From positions 5,191,001 through 5,255,000 of the forward strand of contig NZ_CP163443.1 in the NCBI RefSeq assembly GCF_041053055.1: a stretch of 64,000 nucleotides of DNA, in the 5' to 3' direction. Both the position numbers and the translations under genes were made by a program. The stretch comes from Streptomyces sp. R41. GTDB lineage: Bacteria; Actinomycetota; Actinomycetes; Streptomycetales; Streptomycetaceae. How positions within the stretch are numbered: position 1 is the stretch's first letter; each line of letters opens with the position of its first letter. The notes under the pieces were generated by a model, which searched no databases, had not been told where the DNA came from, and saw only the letters and a list, made by a program, of their open reading frames with translations. Of the stretch, positions 50,463 through 58,708 are shown in pieces.

Positions 50463-51311
50463 ATGACTGCCCCCCACCAGCGCGCGGCGCGCTCCGGACT
50501 CGGTCTCCGGATGGTGCCCTCCGGATGCGATCTCCGGATCCTGCGGGCCGCGGTGTTCGCCGCGGTCTGCGTCGTGCTGGCCGCGGCCGGTCATGGGCTC
50601 GCCTCCTGCACCACGGTCCCGCTGTGGACACTGGGCGCCGGATTCCTCGCGGTCTTCGCCGTCGCCGCCGCGCTGGCGGGGCGTGAACGCGCGCTGCCGG
50701 GCATCGTGGCGCTTCTCGCGGTCGGGCAGACCGTGCTGCACACACTCTTCGGGCTCGGCCTGTACGGCGGTACGTCGTCCATGGGGTCCATGGCCTCGGG
50801 CATGTCGATGTCCGACGCCTCGCTCGTCGAGCGGGCCGCACGCCTCGTGTGCGGCACGACCGCGGCGGCCATCAGCCCCGCGCAGGCCCAGAAGATCCTC
50901 GCCGACGCGCGGATCGACACGGGCATGGCACAGTCCATGCACCACCCCGCGGACGCCATGTCGGCCACCGCGGGCTCCTCGATGCCGGTGCTGCCCTCCC
51001 TGCCGATGCTGCTCGCACACGTCGTCGCGGCCGTCGCCGCCGGATGGGTGCTGCGCCGCGGGGACATGGCGCTGCTGCGTCTCATGCGGCTGTCCGCGCA
51101 CGGGGTTGCGGAAGGGGCGCTCGTACGGTCTTTGCGCGCCGCGTTCGCTCTCGTACGCGCCCTGCGCACGGGACTTCCGGGTGCGCCCGACGTGGCACGC
51201 ACCCCGCGCACCGCGCTCCTCGCGCCCCCGAAGCCGCGTACGACCGCGCTTCAACACACCGTCATCCGGCGCGGGCCGCCCTCCTCCACCGCACTCGTCC
51301 TCGCCGCCTGA
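50463..51311 (+). CDS. Membrane protein with Met/His-rich loop, first gene of copper cluster
   Basis: 282 residues. Membrane helices near 30-46, 57-72, 80-98 and 180-198. Between the third and fourth lies a loop rich in Met, His and Ser (SSMGSMASGMSMS, then MAQSMHHPADAM), a likely copper-binding stretch. The C-terminal tail is basic and cytoplasmic. Family unknown to me beyond its recurrent position before ycnI. Weak ribosome-binding site. Confidence 0.75.
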   Translation: MTAPHQRAARSGLGLRMVPSGCDLRILRAAVFAAVCVVLAAAGHGLASCTTVPLWTLGAGFLAVFAVAAALAGRERALPGIVALLAVGQTVLHTLFGLGLYGGTSSMGSMASGMSMSDASLVERAARLVCGTTAAAISPAQAQKILADARIDTGMAQSMHHPADAMSATAGSSMPVLPSLPMLLAHVVAAVAAGWVLRRGDMALLRLMRLSAHGVAEGALVRSLRAAFALVRALRTGLPGAPDVARTPRTALLAPPKPRTTALQHTVIRRGPPSSTALVLAA

Positions 51312-51479
51312 CACGACGCGCCACTCCACCGAGGGGCTGCCGTCGTGCGGCACGCGCGCGTGCCTGGCTTTTTCGGTGCCCCGCTCAGGGAGCGTTTCCG
51401 TACGCCCCAGAGGCACCGTTTCGCACGCGCACCCCTCTTTCTCACCGGACTCATCGCTCAAAGTGGAGTGTTCCCTGCC

Positions 51480-52220
51480 ATGAAGGCTTCCCGTATCGCC
51501 GCCGCCGGTGTCGTCGCCGCCTCGACCGTGTTCGTCCTGTCCGCCCCCGCCTTCGCGCACGTCAGCGTGCAGCCGGAGGGCACGGCCGCCAAGGGCGACT
51601 ACGCGGTCATCGACTTCAAGGTCCCGAACGAGCGCGACAACGCCTCGACCACCAAGCTCGAGGTGAACTTCCCGACGGACCACCCGCTGGCCTCGGTGAT
51701 GCCGCAGCCGATCAACGGCTGGACCGTCGAGGTCACCAAGTCCAAGCTGGACAAGCCGCTGGAGATGCACGGCGAGAAGATCTCCGAGGCCGTCACCAAG
51801 GTCACCTGGACCGCCGACGGCAAGGGCGTCGAGCCCGGCTACTTCCAGAAGTTCCCGCTCTCCGTCGGCGCGCTCCCCGAAGACACCGACGAGCTCGTCT
51901 TCAAGGCGATCCAGACGTACTCCAACAAGGAGGTCGTGCGCTGGATCGAGCCGCAGAAGGAAGGCGCCGAGGAGCCCGAGAACCCCGCTCCGGTGCTGAC
52001 CCTGTCCGACGCCTCCGAGGGCGGCCACTCGCACGGCTCGTCGACCGCCGAGGACACCGCCGACGACTCCAAGGCGGCCGCCAAGGACACCACGGAGGCC
52101 GCGTCCTCCTCCGACAGCAGTGACACCACCGCACGCGTACTCGGCGTCGTGGGCATCGTCGTCGGCGTGGCGGGCGTGGCGTTCGGCGTCGTGGCCGGCC
52201 GTCGGCGCACCAACACCTGA
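51480..52220 (+). CDS. YcnI-type copper-binding protein (DUF1775), membrane anchored
   Basis: 246 residues from ATG 51480. Signal peptide ends SAPAFA, so the mature protein starts HVSVQPEG; the N-terminal His is the copper ligand in characterised YcnI proteins. A beta-sandwich domain follows (DFKVPNERDNASTTKLEVNFP then GYFQKFPLSVG), then an Asp/Ser/Ala-rich linker with HSHGSS and a C-terminal membrane helix ending GRRRTNT. Acts outside the membrane. A 23-bp-armed hairpin separates it from the sco gene. Confidence 0.9.
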   Translation: MKASRIAAAGVVAASTVFVLSAPAFAHVSVQPEGTAAKGDYAVIDFKVPNERDNASTTKLEVNFPTDHPLASVMPQPINGWTVEVTKSKLDKPLEMHGEKISEAVTKVTWTADGKGVEPGYFQKFPLSVGALPEDTDELVFKAIQTYSNKEVVRWIEPQKEGAEEPENPAPVLTLSDASEGGHSHGSSTAEDTADDSKAAAKDTTEAASSSDSSDTTARVLGVVGIVVGVAGVAFGVVAGRRRTNT

Positions 52221-52235
52221 GGCCCTACCGCTTTC

Positions 52236-52322
52236 GGTGCGCACCGGGACGTCGTACGACATCTCCGCGACTCGCGGCGTACGACCTCGCCGTTCGGGCG
52301 TCGTACGACCCCGGTGCGCACC
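52236..52322. terminator. Large composite hairpin between ycnI-like and sco genes
   Basis: Outer arms GGTGCGCACCGGG (52236-52248) and complement (52310-52322), inner arms GTCGTACGAC (52251-52260) and 52300-52309, with an AC bulge. Each arm also contains a self-palindrome (GGTGCGCACC and GTCGTACGAC), and another CGTACGAC lies in the loop. Could terminate ycnI, attenuate the downstream genes, or bind a regulator. Confidence 0.7.
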
Positions 52323-52350
52323 GGAGTTCTCACATCTGGGACATTTTTCT

Positions 52351-53004
52351 ATGCGCAAGAAGACGTATGCCGCGGCCGCCCTGTTCGCCGCCGCCGCTCT
52401 GACCCTCTCCGCCTGCGGCAGCGGCGACGACAGCAACAAGCCGATCGCCGACGTGTCCGCCGAGGCCGACTCGGGCAAGGCCGCGACGATCCTCGACAAG
52501 CCGTTCGAGAAGCCGGACCTCGTGCTGACCGACACGAACGGCAAGAAGTACGACCTGCGCGCGCAGACCAAGGGCCGGCCCACGCTGATCTACTTCGGCT
52601 ACACCCACTGCCCCGACGTCTGCCCGCTGACGATGAACAACCTCGCCGTGGCCAAGAAGCAGCTGCCCAAGGTCCAGCAGGACAAGCTCCGCGTCGTGTT
52701 CGTCACCACCGACCCGGGCCGTGACACGCCCTCCGCGCTCGGCAAGTGGCTCAAGGGCATCGACTCCGACTTCGTCGGCCTGACCGGCGACTTCGCCACG
52801 ATCCAGGCCGGTGCCCGCACCCTGGGCATCTCGATCGAGCCGACGTCGAAGGACAAGAACGGCAAGCTCGTCTCCGTGCACGGCACCCAGGTCATCGCGT
52901 TCTCGCCGAAGACCGACGGGGGCTATGCGCTGTACGGCGAGGACGCCACCGTCGACGACTACACCAAGGACCTCCCCAAGATCATCAAGGGGGAGAACCC
53001 GTGA
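52351..53004 (+). CDS. sco: Sco-type copper chaperone/thiol protein for cytochrome oxidase
   Basis: 217 residues. Lipoprotein signal with lipobox LSACGSG. Thioredoxin-like Sco fold: YFGYTHCPDVCPLTM has the CxxxC copper/redox motif and KLVSVHGTQV supplies the copper-binding His. In S. lividans this protein takes copper from the PCuAC-type protein ECuC encoded next to it and delivers it to the CuA site of cytochrome c oxidase. GTGA overlap with the next gene confirms coupling. Confidence 0.93.
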   Translation: MRKKTYAAAALFAAAALTLSACGSGDDSNKPIADVSAEADSGKAATILDKPFEKPDLVLTDTNGKKYDLRAQTKGRPTLIYFGYTHCPDVCPLTMNNLAVAKKQLPKVQQDKLRVVFVTTDPGRDTPSALGKWLKGIDSDFVGLTGDFATIQAGARTLGISIEPTSKDKNGKLVSVHGTQVIAFSPKTDGGYALYGEDATVDDYTKDLPKIIKGENP

Positions 53005-53480
53005 GGCGTCCCGGCCGTGCTTCGCGGTCTGTCGCCGGATGCGCGGCGGTCATGGCCGCGGCGGTGACACTGGCGGGCTGCGGCTCGGACGACAAGGACT
53101 CCTCGGCCAAGCCCGAACTGAAGGTCACCGGCGCCTACATGCCCGCCCCGAGCATGGACTCCATGGCGGCCGGCTTCTTCACCGTCACCAACTCCGGTGG
53201 CGCCGACACTCTGACCTCGGTCACCAGCGACCTCTCGAACGACGTCACACTGCACTCCACCAAGGGCGGCGCGATGGAGGAGGAGAAGTCCTTCGCGATA
53301 CCCGCGGACGGCGCGCTCGACTTCGCCAGCGGCGGCAACCATCTCATGTTCGAAAAGCTCACCCACAAGCCGAAGCAGGGCGAGAAGGTGTCCGTGGAGC
53401 TGCACTTCGCCAAGTCCGGCACGGTGAAGATCTCCATGCCGGTGAAGTCCGCGACGTACACCCCGAAGACCGGGCACTGA
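53001..53480 (+). CDS. ecuC: PCuAC-type extracytoplasmic copper chaperone (ECuC)
   Basis: 159 residues from GTG 53001, overlapping the sco stop. Lipobox LAGCGSD. The PCuAC motif is present: VTLHSTKGGAMEEE and GGNHLMFEKL give the His/Met copper(I) ligands (H-x-n-M ... H-x-M). It receives extracellular copper and hands it to Sco. The name follows the S. lividans protein of the same position and type. Confidence 0.88.
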   Translation: MRRPGRASRSVAGCAAVMAAAVTLAGCGSDDKDSSAKPELKVTGAYMPAPSMDSMAAGFFTVTNSGGADTLTSVTSDLSNDVTLHSTKGGAMEEEKSFAIPADGALDFASGGNHLMFEKLTHKPKQGEKVSVELHFAKSGTVKISMPVKSATYTPKTGH

Positions 53481-53493
53481 GGGAGGGATCACC

Positions 53494-55458
53494 TTGACGC
53501 AGACCACCGCCTCCCGCATCCGGAACTTCCAGAGCTTCAGGAACCTCCGGACCCTCTTGCTGCTGTTCCTCGCCGTCTCCGGCGCGCTTCTGGCCGGCGC
53601 GGCGCCCGCCTCCGCGCACGCCGCGCTGACCGGCAGCGACCCGAAGCAGGGGTCGGTGGTCGACAAGGCGCCCACCCAGGTCTCGCTCACCTTCTCCGAG
53701 AAGGTCGCGATGAACGACGGCTCGCTCCGCGTGCTCGACCCCAAGGGCAAGCGGGTCGACACCGGCAGGGCGACCAACCTGAGCGGCACCACGTACGGCG
53801 TGAAGCTGCACTCGGGGCTGCCCGACGGCACGTTCACCGTCACCTACCAGGTGGTGTCGGCGGACAGCCACCCCGTCTCGGGCGCCTTCACCTTCTCCAT
53901 CGGCGCGCCCTCGCAGACCTCCGTCTCGCTGTCCGGCCAGGCGGTGGGCGGCGGAGTCGTCGGCGTGCTCTACGGGACCGCGCGCTACGTCTCGTACGCG
54001 GGATTCATCCTCCTCGTCGGCGGCGCGGCCTTCGTGCTGGCCTGCTGGCAGCGCGGCGCCGGGGTCCGGCCGGTGCAGCGGCTCGTGGTCGCCGGATGGC
54101 TCGCGCTGACCGGCGCCACGCTCGCGCTGCTGCTCCTGCGCGGTTCGTACGTCGGTTCCGGCAAGGTCGGTGACATCTTCGACCTGACGCTGCTCGGGCA
54201 GGTGTTGCAGACCAAGTCGGGCGCGGCCCTGGTGTCGCGACTGCTGCTGCTCGCCGCGGCGGCGCTGTTCATCGCTGTGCTCTTCGGGGCGTATGTGAAG
54301 CGGGACGAGGCCGATGCGTCCGGCGGCTCCGACGGGTCTCACGAGTCCGCCGAGGACGCCGCCGAGGCCGCCGCCGCTGAAAAGAAGGACCTCACCTTCG
54401 GGCTCGCGATCGGCGGTGCCGTCGTCGCGGCGGGCCTGGCCGCGACCTGGGCGATGGCCGAGCACGCCTCGACCGGCCTTCAGCCGGGCGTCGCGATGCC
54501 CGTCGACGTGCTGCACCTGCTGGCCGTCGCGATCTGGCTGGGCGGTCTTTCGGCGCTGCTGACGGCCCTGTTCCGGGCGCCGGTGGAAGCGCAGATCGAC
54601 GCGGCGGCCGTACGCCGTTTCTCGCGCCTCGCGTTCGGCAGCGTCCTCGCGCTGGTCGCGACCGGGATCTACCAGTCGTGGCGCCAGCTCGGCTCCTGGT
54701 CGGCGTTCACCGACACGACGTACGGGCAGCTGCTGCTCGTCAAGATCTGCCTGGCGGCGGTGCTGGTCGGCATCGCGTCGATCTCGCGCCGCTGGACCGC
54801 GCGGTTGTCGGAGGTCGCCGCTCCGGAGTCCGTGGCGGCGGCCGTGGTCGCACGGCGCGAGAAGGCACGGACGACCGTTCCGGCGGACTCCCGGCGCGCC
54901 GCCCAGCTCGCCCGGCAGCGGGCCGCCGTGGCCACCGCCCGCGAGAAGCGCGTCCGCGACGCCGACCCGCACCGCGCGGGGCTGCGCCGCTCGGTGCTCG
55001 CCGAGGCGGGCGTCGCCATCGTCCTGCTGGCGGTCACGACCGTGCTGACGACCACCGAGCCGGGGCGTACGGAGGAGGCCGCCCAGCAGGCCACCGCGAC
55101 TGCCTCCCAGCGCTCCGGACCGCTGTCCCTGAAGATGCCGTTCGACACGGGCGGCGAGGACGGCAAGGGCACCGTGGAGCTCACCCTCGACCCGGCCCGT
55201 GTCGGCGGCAACGAGATGCACGTCTTCGTGGAGCGGCCGAACGGCAAGGCCTTCGACGTCCCCGAGGTGAAGGTCGCCTTCACGCTCGCCGCGAAGGACA
55301 TCGGTCCGCTGCCCGTCACCCCCGACCGCATCGCGACCGGACACTGGTCCGCGAGCGGGGTGCAGATCCCCATGGCGGGCGACTGGAAGATCGCGGTGAC
55401 CGTGCGCACCTCCGACATCGACCAGACGACCGTGAACAAGAACGCGCAGATCGGCTGA
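53494..55458 (+). CDS. CopC-CopD fusion copper protein with C-terminal YtkA-like domain
   Basis: 654 residues from TTG 53494, strongly supported by GGGAGGG. Signal peptide ends PASA, so mature CopC begins HAALTGSDPKQG with the N-terminal His copper ligand; DSHPVSGAFTFSIG is the second conserved CopC site. Eight or so membrane helices form CopD (about 155-530), interrupted by a cytoplasmic acidic loop (DASGGSDGSHESAEDA). The last 120 residues are an extracytoplasmic YtkA-like beta domain (GNEMHVFVERPNGKAFDV). Likely brings copper across or onto the membrane. Confidence 0.9.
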   Translation: MTQTTASRIRNFQSFRNLRTLLLLFLAVSGALLAGAAPASAHAALTGSDPKQGSVVDKAPTQVSLTFSEKVAMNDGSLRVLDPKGKRVDTGRATNLSGTTYGVKLHSGLPDGTFTVTYQVVSADSHPVSGAFTFSIGAPSQTSVSLSGQAVGGGVVGVLYGTARYVSYAGFILLVGGAAFVLACWQRGAGVRPVQRLVVAGWLALTGATLALLLLRGSYVGSGKVGDIFDLTLLGQVLQTKSGAALVSRLLLLAAAALFIAVLFGAYVKRDEADASGGSDGSHESAEDAAEAAAAEKKDLTFGLAIGGAVVAAGLAATWAMAEHASTGLQPGVAMPVDVLHLLAVAIWLGGLSALLTALFRAPVEAQIDAAAVRRFSRLAFGSVLALVATGIYQSWRQLGSWSAFTDTTYGQLLLVKICLAAVLVGIASISRRWTARLSEVAAPESVAAAVVARREKARTTVPADSRRAAQLARQRAAVATAREKRVRDADPHRAGLRRSVLAEAGVAIVLLAVTTVLTTTEPGRTEEAAQQATATASQRSGPLSLKMPFDTGGEDGKGTVELTLDPARVGGNEMHVFVERPNGKAFDVPEVKVAFTLAAKDIGPLPVTPDRIATGHWSASGVQIPMAGDWKIAVTVRTSDIDQTTVNKNAQIG

Positions 55459-55466
55459 ACCTCACG

Positions 55467-56876
55467 ATGGCTGACCACTCCACTCCGGAGACGTCCTCTC
55501 CGGAAGCGTCTTCTCCGGAGACACCCTCTTCGGAGACGTCCTCTCGGAGGGCGTCCTCTCGGGAAACCTCTCCCAAGGTGGCCTCTCCTAGGGAGGCCGG
55601 TTCGGAAAGCGCCTCTCCCAGGGACGACGTTTCCCAGGCCCCCTCCCCCAAAGGCGTCTTTTCGCGGCGCCGACTGCTCGGCACCGCGGGTGCCACCGGT
55701 CTCGCCCTGGGCGCGGCGGGAGGCGCCGCGGGATACGCGGCGGCGCCCTCCGCGGAGAAGGCCACACCGTTGACCTCGCTCGGCGCGGACGCGGTGATGT
55801 TTCACGGGAAACATCAGCCCGGCATCACCACCGCTCTCCAGGCCCGTGGCCACCTCGTCGCCTTCGACCTGGCGGCGGGCGCGGGCCGCAAGGAGGCCGC
55901 CGCGCTGCTGCGCCGCTGGTCGGCGACCGCTCGGCGGCTGATGGCGGGCGAGGCGGCCGCGCAGGACGACACGGACGTCGCCCGCGACGCGGGCCCCTCG
56001 TCCCTGACGGTCACCTTCGGCTTCGGGCACAGCTTCTTCGCGCGTACGGGTCTGGAGAAGCAGCGCCCGGTCTCCCTGGACCCGCTGCCCGATTTCTCCT
56101 CCGACCACCTCGACAAGGCGCGCAGCAATGGCGACCTGTGGGTGCAGATCGGCGCCAACGACTCCCTGGTCGCCTTCCACGCCCTGCGCGCGATCCAGAA
56201 GGACGCGGGCAGCGCGGCCCGCGTGCGCTGGCAGATGAACGGCTTCAATCGCTCGCCGGGCGCCACGGCGCAGCCGATGACGGCTCGCAACCTGATGGGC
56301 CAGATCGACGGCACTCGCAATCCGAAGCCGACCGACTCCGACTTCGACAAGCAAATCTTCGTGCCCGCGTCGGGTTCGGCCGACCCGGCGTGGATGGCGA
56401 ACGGCTCGTACGCCGTCGTACGCCGTATTCGCATGCTCCTCGACGACTGGGAGAAGCTCTCGGTCAAGGCCCAGGAGGACGTCATCGGGCGGAAGAAGTC
56501 CAGCGGGGCACCGCTGTCCGGCGGCACCGAGACGACCGCGATGAACCTGGACAAGACCGACGCCGACGGCAATCTGGTCGTCCCCATCAACGCGCACGCC
56601 CGGATCACCCGGCCCGACCAGAACGGCGGCGCCGCGATGCTGCGCCGCCCGTTCTCCTTCCACGACGGCATCGACACGGACGGGGTGCCCGACGCCGGCC
56701 TGCTCTTCGTCTGCTGGCAGGCCGATCCGCTGCGCGGCTTCGTCCCCGTCCAGCGCAAGCTCGACCGCGGCGACGCGCTCTCCACGTTCATCCGCCACGA
56801 GTCGAGCGGACTGTTCGCGGTGCCGGGCGGGGCGGCGGAGGGGGAGTACGTGGGGCAGCGGTTGCTGGAGGGCTGA
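55467..56876 (+). CDS. dtpA: Dye-decolourising peroxidase, Tat-exported (DtpA)
   Basis: 469 residues from ATG 55467, 8 bp after the CopCD gene. The Tat signal is FSRRRLLGTAGATGLALGAA, but it is preceded by an unusually long 68-residue n-region made of degenerate ETSSPEAS-type repeats. DyP motifs: GQIDGTRNP (GxxDG, catalytic Asp), VPINAHARITRP with the heme-ligand His and distal Arg, and RRPFSFHDG. In S. lividans DtpA is needed for maturation of the copper radical oxidase GlxA and hence for morphogenesis and glycan deposition. Confidence 0.93.
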   Translation: MADHSTPETSSPEASSPETPSSETSSRRASSRETSPKVASPREAGSESASPRDDVSQAPSPKGVFSRRRLLGTAGATGLALGAAGGAAGYAAAPSAEKATPLTSLGADAVMFHGKHQPGITTALQARGHLVAFDLAAGAGRKEAAALLRRWSATARRLMAGEAAAQDDTDVARDAGPSSLTVTFGFGHSFFARTGLEKQRPVSLDPLPDFSSDHLDKARSNGDLWVQIGANDSLVAFHALRAIQKDAGSAARVRWQMNGFNRSPGATAQPMTARNLMGQIDGTRNPKPTDSDFDKQIFVPASGSADPAWMANGSYAVVRRIRMLLDDWEKLSVKAQEDVIGRKKSSGAPLSGGTETTAMNLDKTDADGNLVVPINAHARITRPDQNGGAAMLRRPFSFHDGIDTDGVPDAGLLFVCWQADPLRGFVPVQRKLDRGDALSTFIRHESSGLFAVPGGAAEGEYVGQRLLEG

Positions 56877-57015
56877 GGGTCACCTTGCGAAGCCGGGGTT
56901 GCCGGTCGGCCGAGGGTCACCCTGTGGGGGCAGCGGTTGCCGGTCGTCCGGGGGGCATCCTGCGGGGCAGCGGTTGCCGGTCGTCCGAGGGGCGCCTTTC
57001 GGGACCTCGGTTTCC
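56851..57015. repeat. About four imperfect 37-bp repeats starting within dtpA 3' end
   Basis: CAGCGGTTGC recurs at 56856-56865 (inside dtpA, last residues), 56931-56940 and 56968-56977, with a diverged copy around 56891-56902. The rest of each unit reads GGGTCACC, then GCCGGTCGTCCG. Spacing is 37-38 bp. Confidence 0.85.
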
Positions 57016-57058
57016 ACAGGCGTGAGCCGGGTTGTGCAAGGCCCATTAGGGTGAGGTC

Positions 57059-57991
57059 ATGCCAGCCAGCTATGCGTATCTCGGTCCCGAAGGCACCTTC
57101 ACCGAAGTCGCCCTGCGCACGCTTCCGGAGGCCGCCACCCGGGAGCTCGTCCCGATGGTGTCGGTTCCCGCAGCGCTGGACGCCGTCCGTAACGGCGAGG
57201 CGGAGGCCGCGTTCGTACCGATCGAGAACTCGGTGGAGGGCGGAATCACCACGACCCTCGATGAGCTGGTCGCGGGCGCGCCGCTGATGATCTACCGCGA
57301 GGTGCTGCTGTCGATCACCTTCGCGCTGCTGGTCAGGCCCGGCACCAAGCTGTCGGAGATCAAGACGGTGACCGCGCACCCCGCCGCACAGCCGCAGGTG
57401 CGCAACTGGCTGAAGAACAATCTGCCGGACGCGCTCTGGGAGTCCGCCGCCTCGAACGCGGACGGCGCACGGCTGGTGCAGGAGGGCCGGTACGACGCCG
57501 CTTTCGCGGGCGAGTTCGCGGCGGCCAAGTACGGGCTGGAGCCGCTGGAGACCGGGATCCACGACGCGGAGAACGCGCAGACGCGCTTCGTACTGGTGGG
57601 CCGCCCCGCCCGGCCCGCGGCGCCGACCGGCGCGGACAAGACGTCCGTGGTCATCTGGCAGCGCGACGACCACCCGGGCGCCCTGCTGGAGCTGCTCCAG
57701 GAATTCGCGGTGCGCGGCGTCAACCTGATGCTGCTGCAGTCCCGTCCGACCGGCGAGGGCATCGGCAACTACTGCTTCGCCATTGACGCCGAGGGCCACA
57801 TCTCGGACCGCCGCGTGGGCGAGGCGCTCATGGGGCTCAAGAGGGTCTGCCCACAGGTGCGCTTCCTCGGCTCGTACCCCCGCGCGGAGGTCGACCCGAA
57901 GGACGTACGCGCGCCTCGGGCCGGCACCTCGGACAGTGAGTTCTCCGCCGCGTCGGACTGGCTGGCGCGCTGCCAGGACGGCCGATTCTGA
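57059..57991 (+). CDS. pheA: Prephenate dehydratase
   Basis: 310 residues. Catalytic domain: YAYLGPEGTFTEVALR at the start, VPIENSVEGGI, and the catalytic TRF in NAQTRFVLVG. C-terminal ACT domain with DHPGALLELLQEF (GALxxxL) and LLQSRPTGEGIGNYCF for phenylalanine feedback. Makes phenylpyruvate for phenylalanine synthesis. TAGGGT ends 6 nt before ATG 57059 and GGTGAGG overlaps it, so transcription could start at the ATG or a few bases before it. Confidence 0.95.
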   Translation: MPASYAYLGPEGTFTEVALRTLPEAATRELVPMVSVPAALDAVRNGEAEAAFVPIENSVEGGITTTLDELVAGAPLMIYREVLLSITFALLVRPGTKLSEIKTVTAHPAAQPQVRNWLKNNLPDALWESAASNADGARLVQEGRYDAAFAGEFAAAKYGLEPLETGIHDAENAQTRFVLVGRPARPAAPTGADKTSVVIWQRDDHPGALLELLQEFAVRGVNLMLLQSRPTGEGIGNYCFAIDAEGHISDRRVGEALMGLKRVCPQVRFLGSYPRAEVDPKDVRAPRAGTSDSEFSAASDWLARCQDGRF

Positions 57992-58117
57992 GCAGGCGGC
58001 TTGTCTGAGTGGCCCGGCCGGTTCTGAGCAGGCGACTCGTCCGACTAGCTCGGCCGGTTCTGAGCGGCCGGTCCGAGTCGCACGGCCGGTTCGAGTCGCA
58101 CGGCCGGTTGCCAGCAG
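57980..58117. repeat. 36-bp/18-bp tandem repeats starting at the pheA stop
   Basis: GGCCGRTTCTGAGC starts at 57980 (contains the pheA stop), 58016 and 58052, exactly 36 bp apart and in frame, so the terminal codons Gly-Arg-Phe-stop are repeated. They then shorten to 18-bp units starting at 58066, 58084 and 58102 (GGCCGGTTCGAGTCGCAC type). Confidence 0.95.
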
Positions 58118-58708
58118 GTCTCACGCTGCTGACGCCGCCGATTTCCACCAGTCCTACCTGCTGATTTTCGTCATCCACAGGCGTTATCCACAGGTGTGCT
58201 TCTCGACCTGGGGACAAGTCGACAACGAAGCACTACATCGTCGACAAATCGGCCTACAGGCCCCAACTTCGTCCACAGCCGCGCACGTCACCCCTCGTCC
58301 ACTCTTTTCCCTTGATCAATCCTTTGGAGCGAAGCATTTCCACTCGAACGTGGGTGTAGGGATGGTTTGATCCGGGAATTCTTCGCCCCACATGCCGCTT
58401 TCGGAATGATCACTTCCGAAGTCCACAGATCTTCCGCACAGCCTGTGGATAACTTTGCGAGGGTGTGGATCCCTGTGGACAACCCCTTCTCAAGTCCCGC
58501 TCTCCACAAGGAAATCAAGTCAACCCGTAGACTCCCCTCTGCCCCGTTTCAGGGAGTAGCGCCCTTTTTATTGACGCCTCTCGGCCGCCCGCCCAGGCTT
58601 GATTGGTGATCAAGAGATTCACTCCGGCATTTCACTCATAACGTGACAGAACCGACGGACCGGAATATCGAGTCGTTGGCCGGAACCGCGCACCGGTAGC
58701 CTTGAGGG
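57992..58708. other. 717-bp intergenic region: repeats, DnaA-box cluster, serS promoter
   Basis: Left third carries the tandem repeats; 58171-58508 holds the DnaA-box cluster in relatively A/T-rich DNA; the right end holds the serS start with a -10-like TAGCCT (58697-58702). No coding sequence recognised. Confidence 0.8.
58171..58508. other. Cluster of DnaA boxes
   Basis: Perfect boxes: TTATCCACA 58184-58192 (plus), TGTGGATAA 58444-58452 (minus), TGTGGACAA 58474-58482 (minus). One mismatch: TCATCCACA 58171-58179, TGGGGACAA 58209-58217 (minus), TCGTCCACA 58269-58277. Two mismatches: TCGTCCACT 58295, AAGTCCACA 58419, TGTGGATCC 58464 and CTCTCCACA 58500. No dnaA, dnaN or parAB gene is near, so this is not oriC. 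Compare the non-oriC DnaA-box cluster described in S. coelicolor that lowers replication frequency. Confidence 0.75.

Noticed and set aside
11141..58117. CRISPR arrays
   Set aside because: Repeats are head-to-tail without unique spacers of constant length, differ in sequence between loci, and no cas genes are present.
58171..58508. Chromosomal origin of replication
   Set aside because: DnaA boxes are present but dnaA, dnaN, rnpA/rpmH, parAB and the long oriC of Streptomyces are not; a secondary DnaA-binding cluster is more likely.
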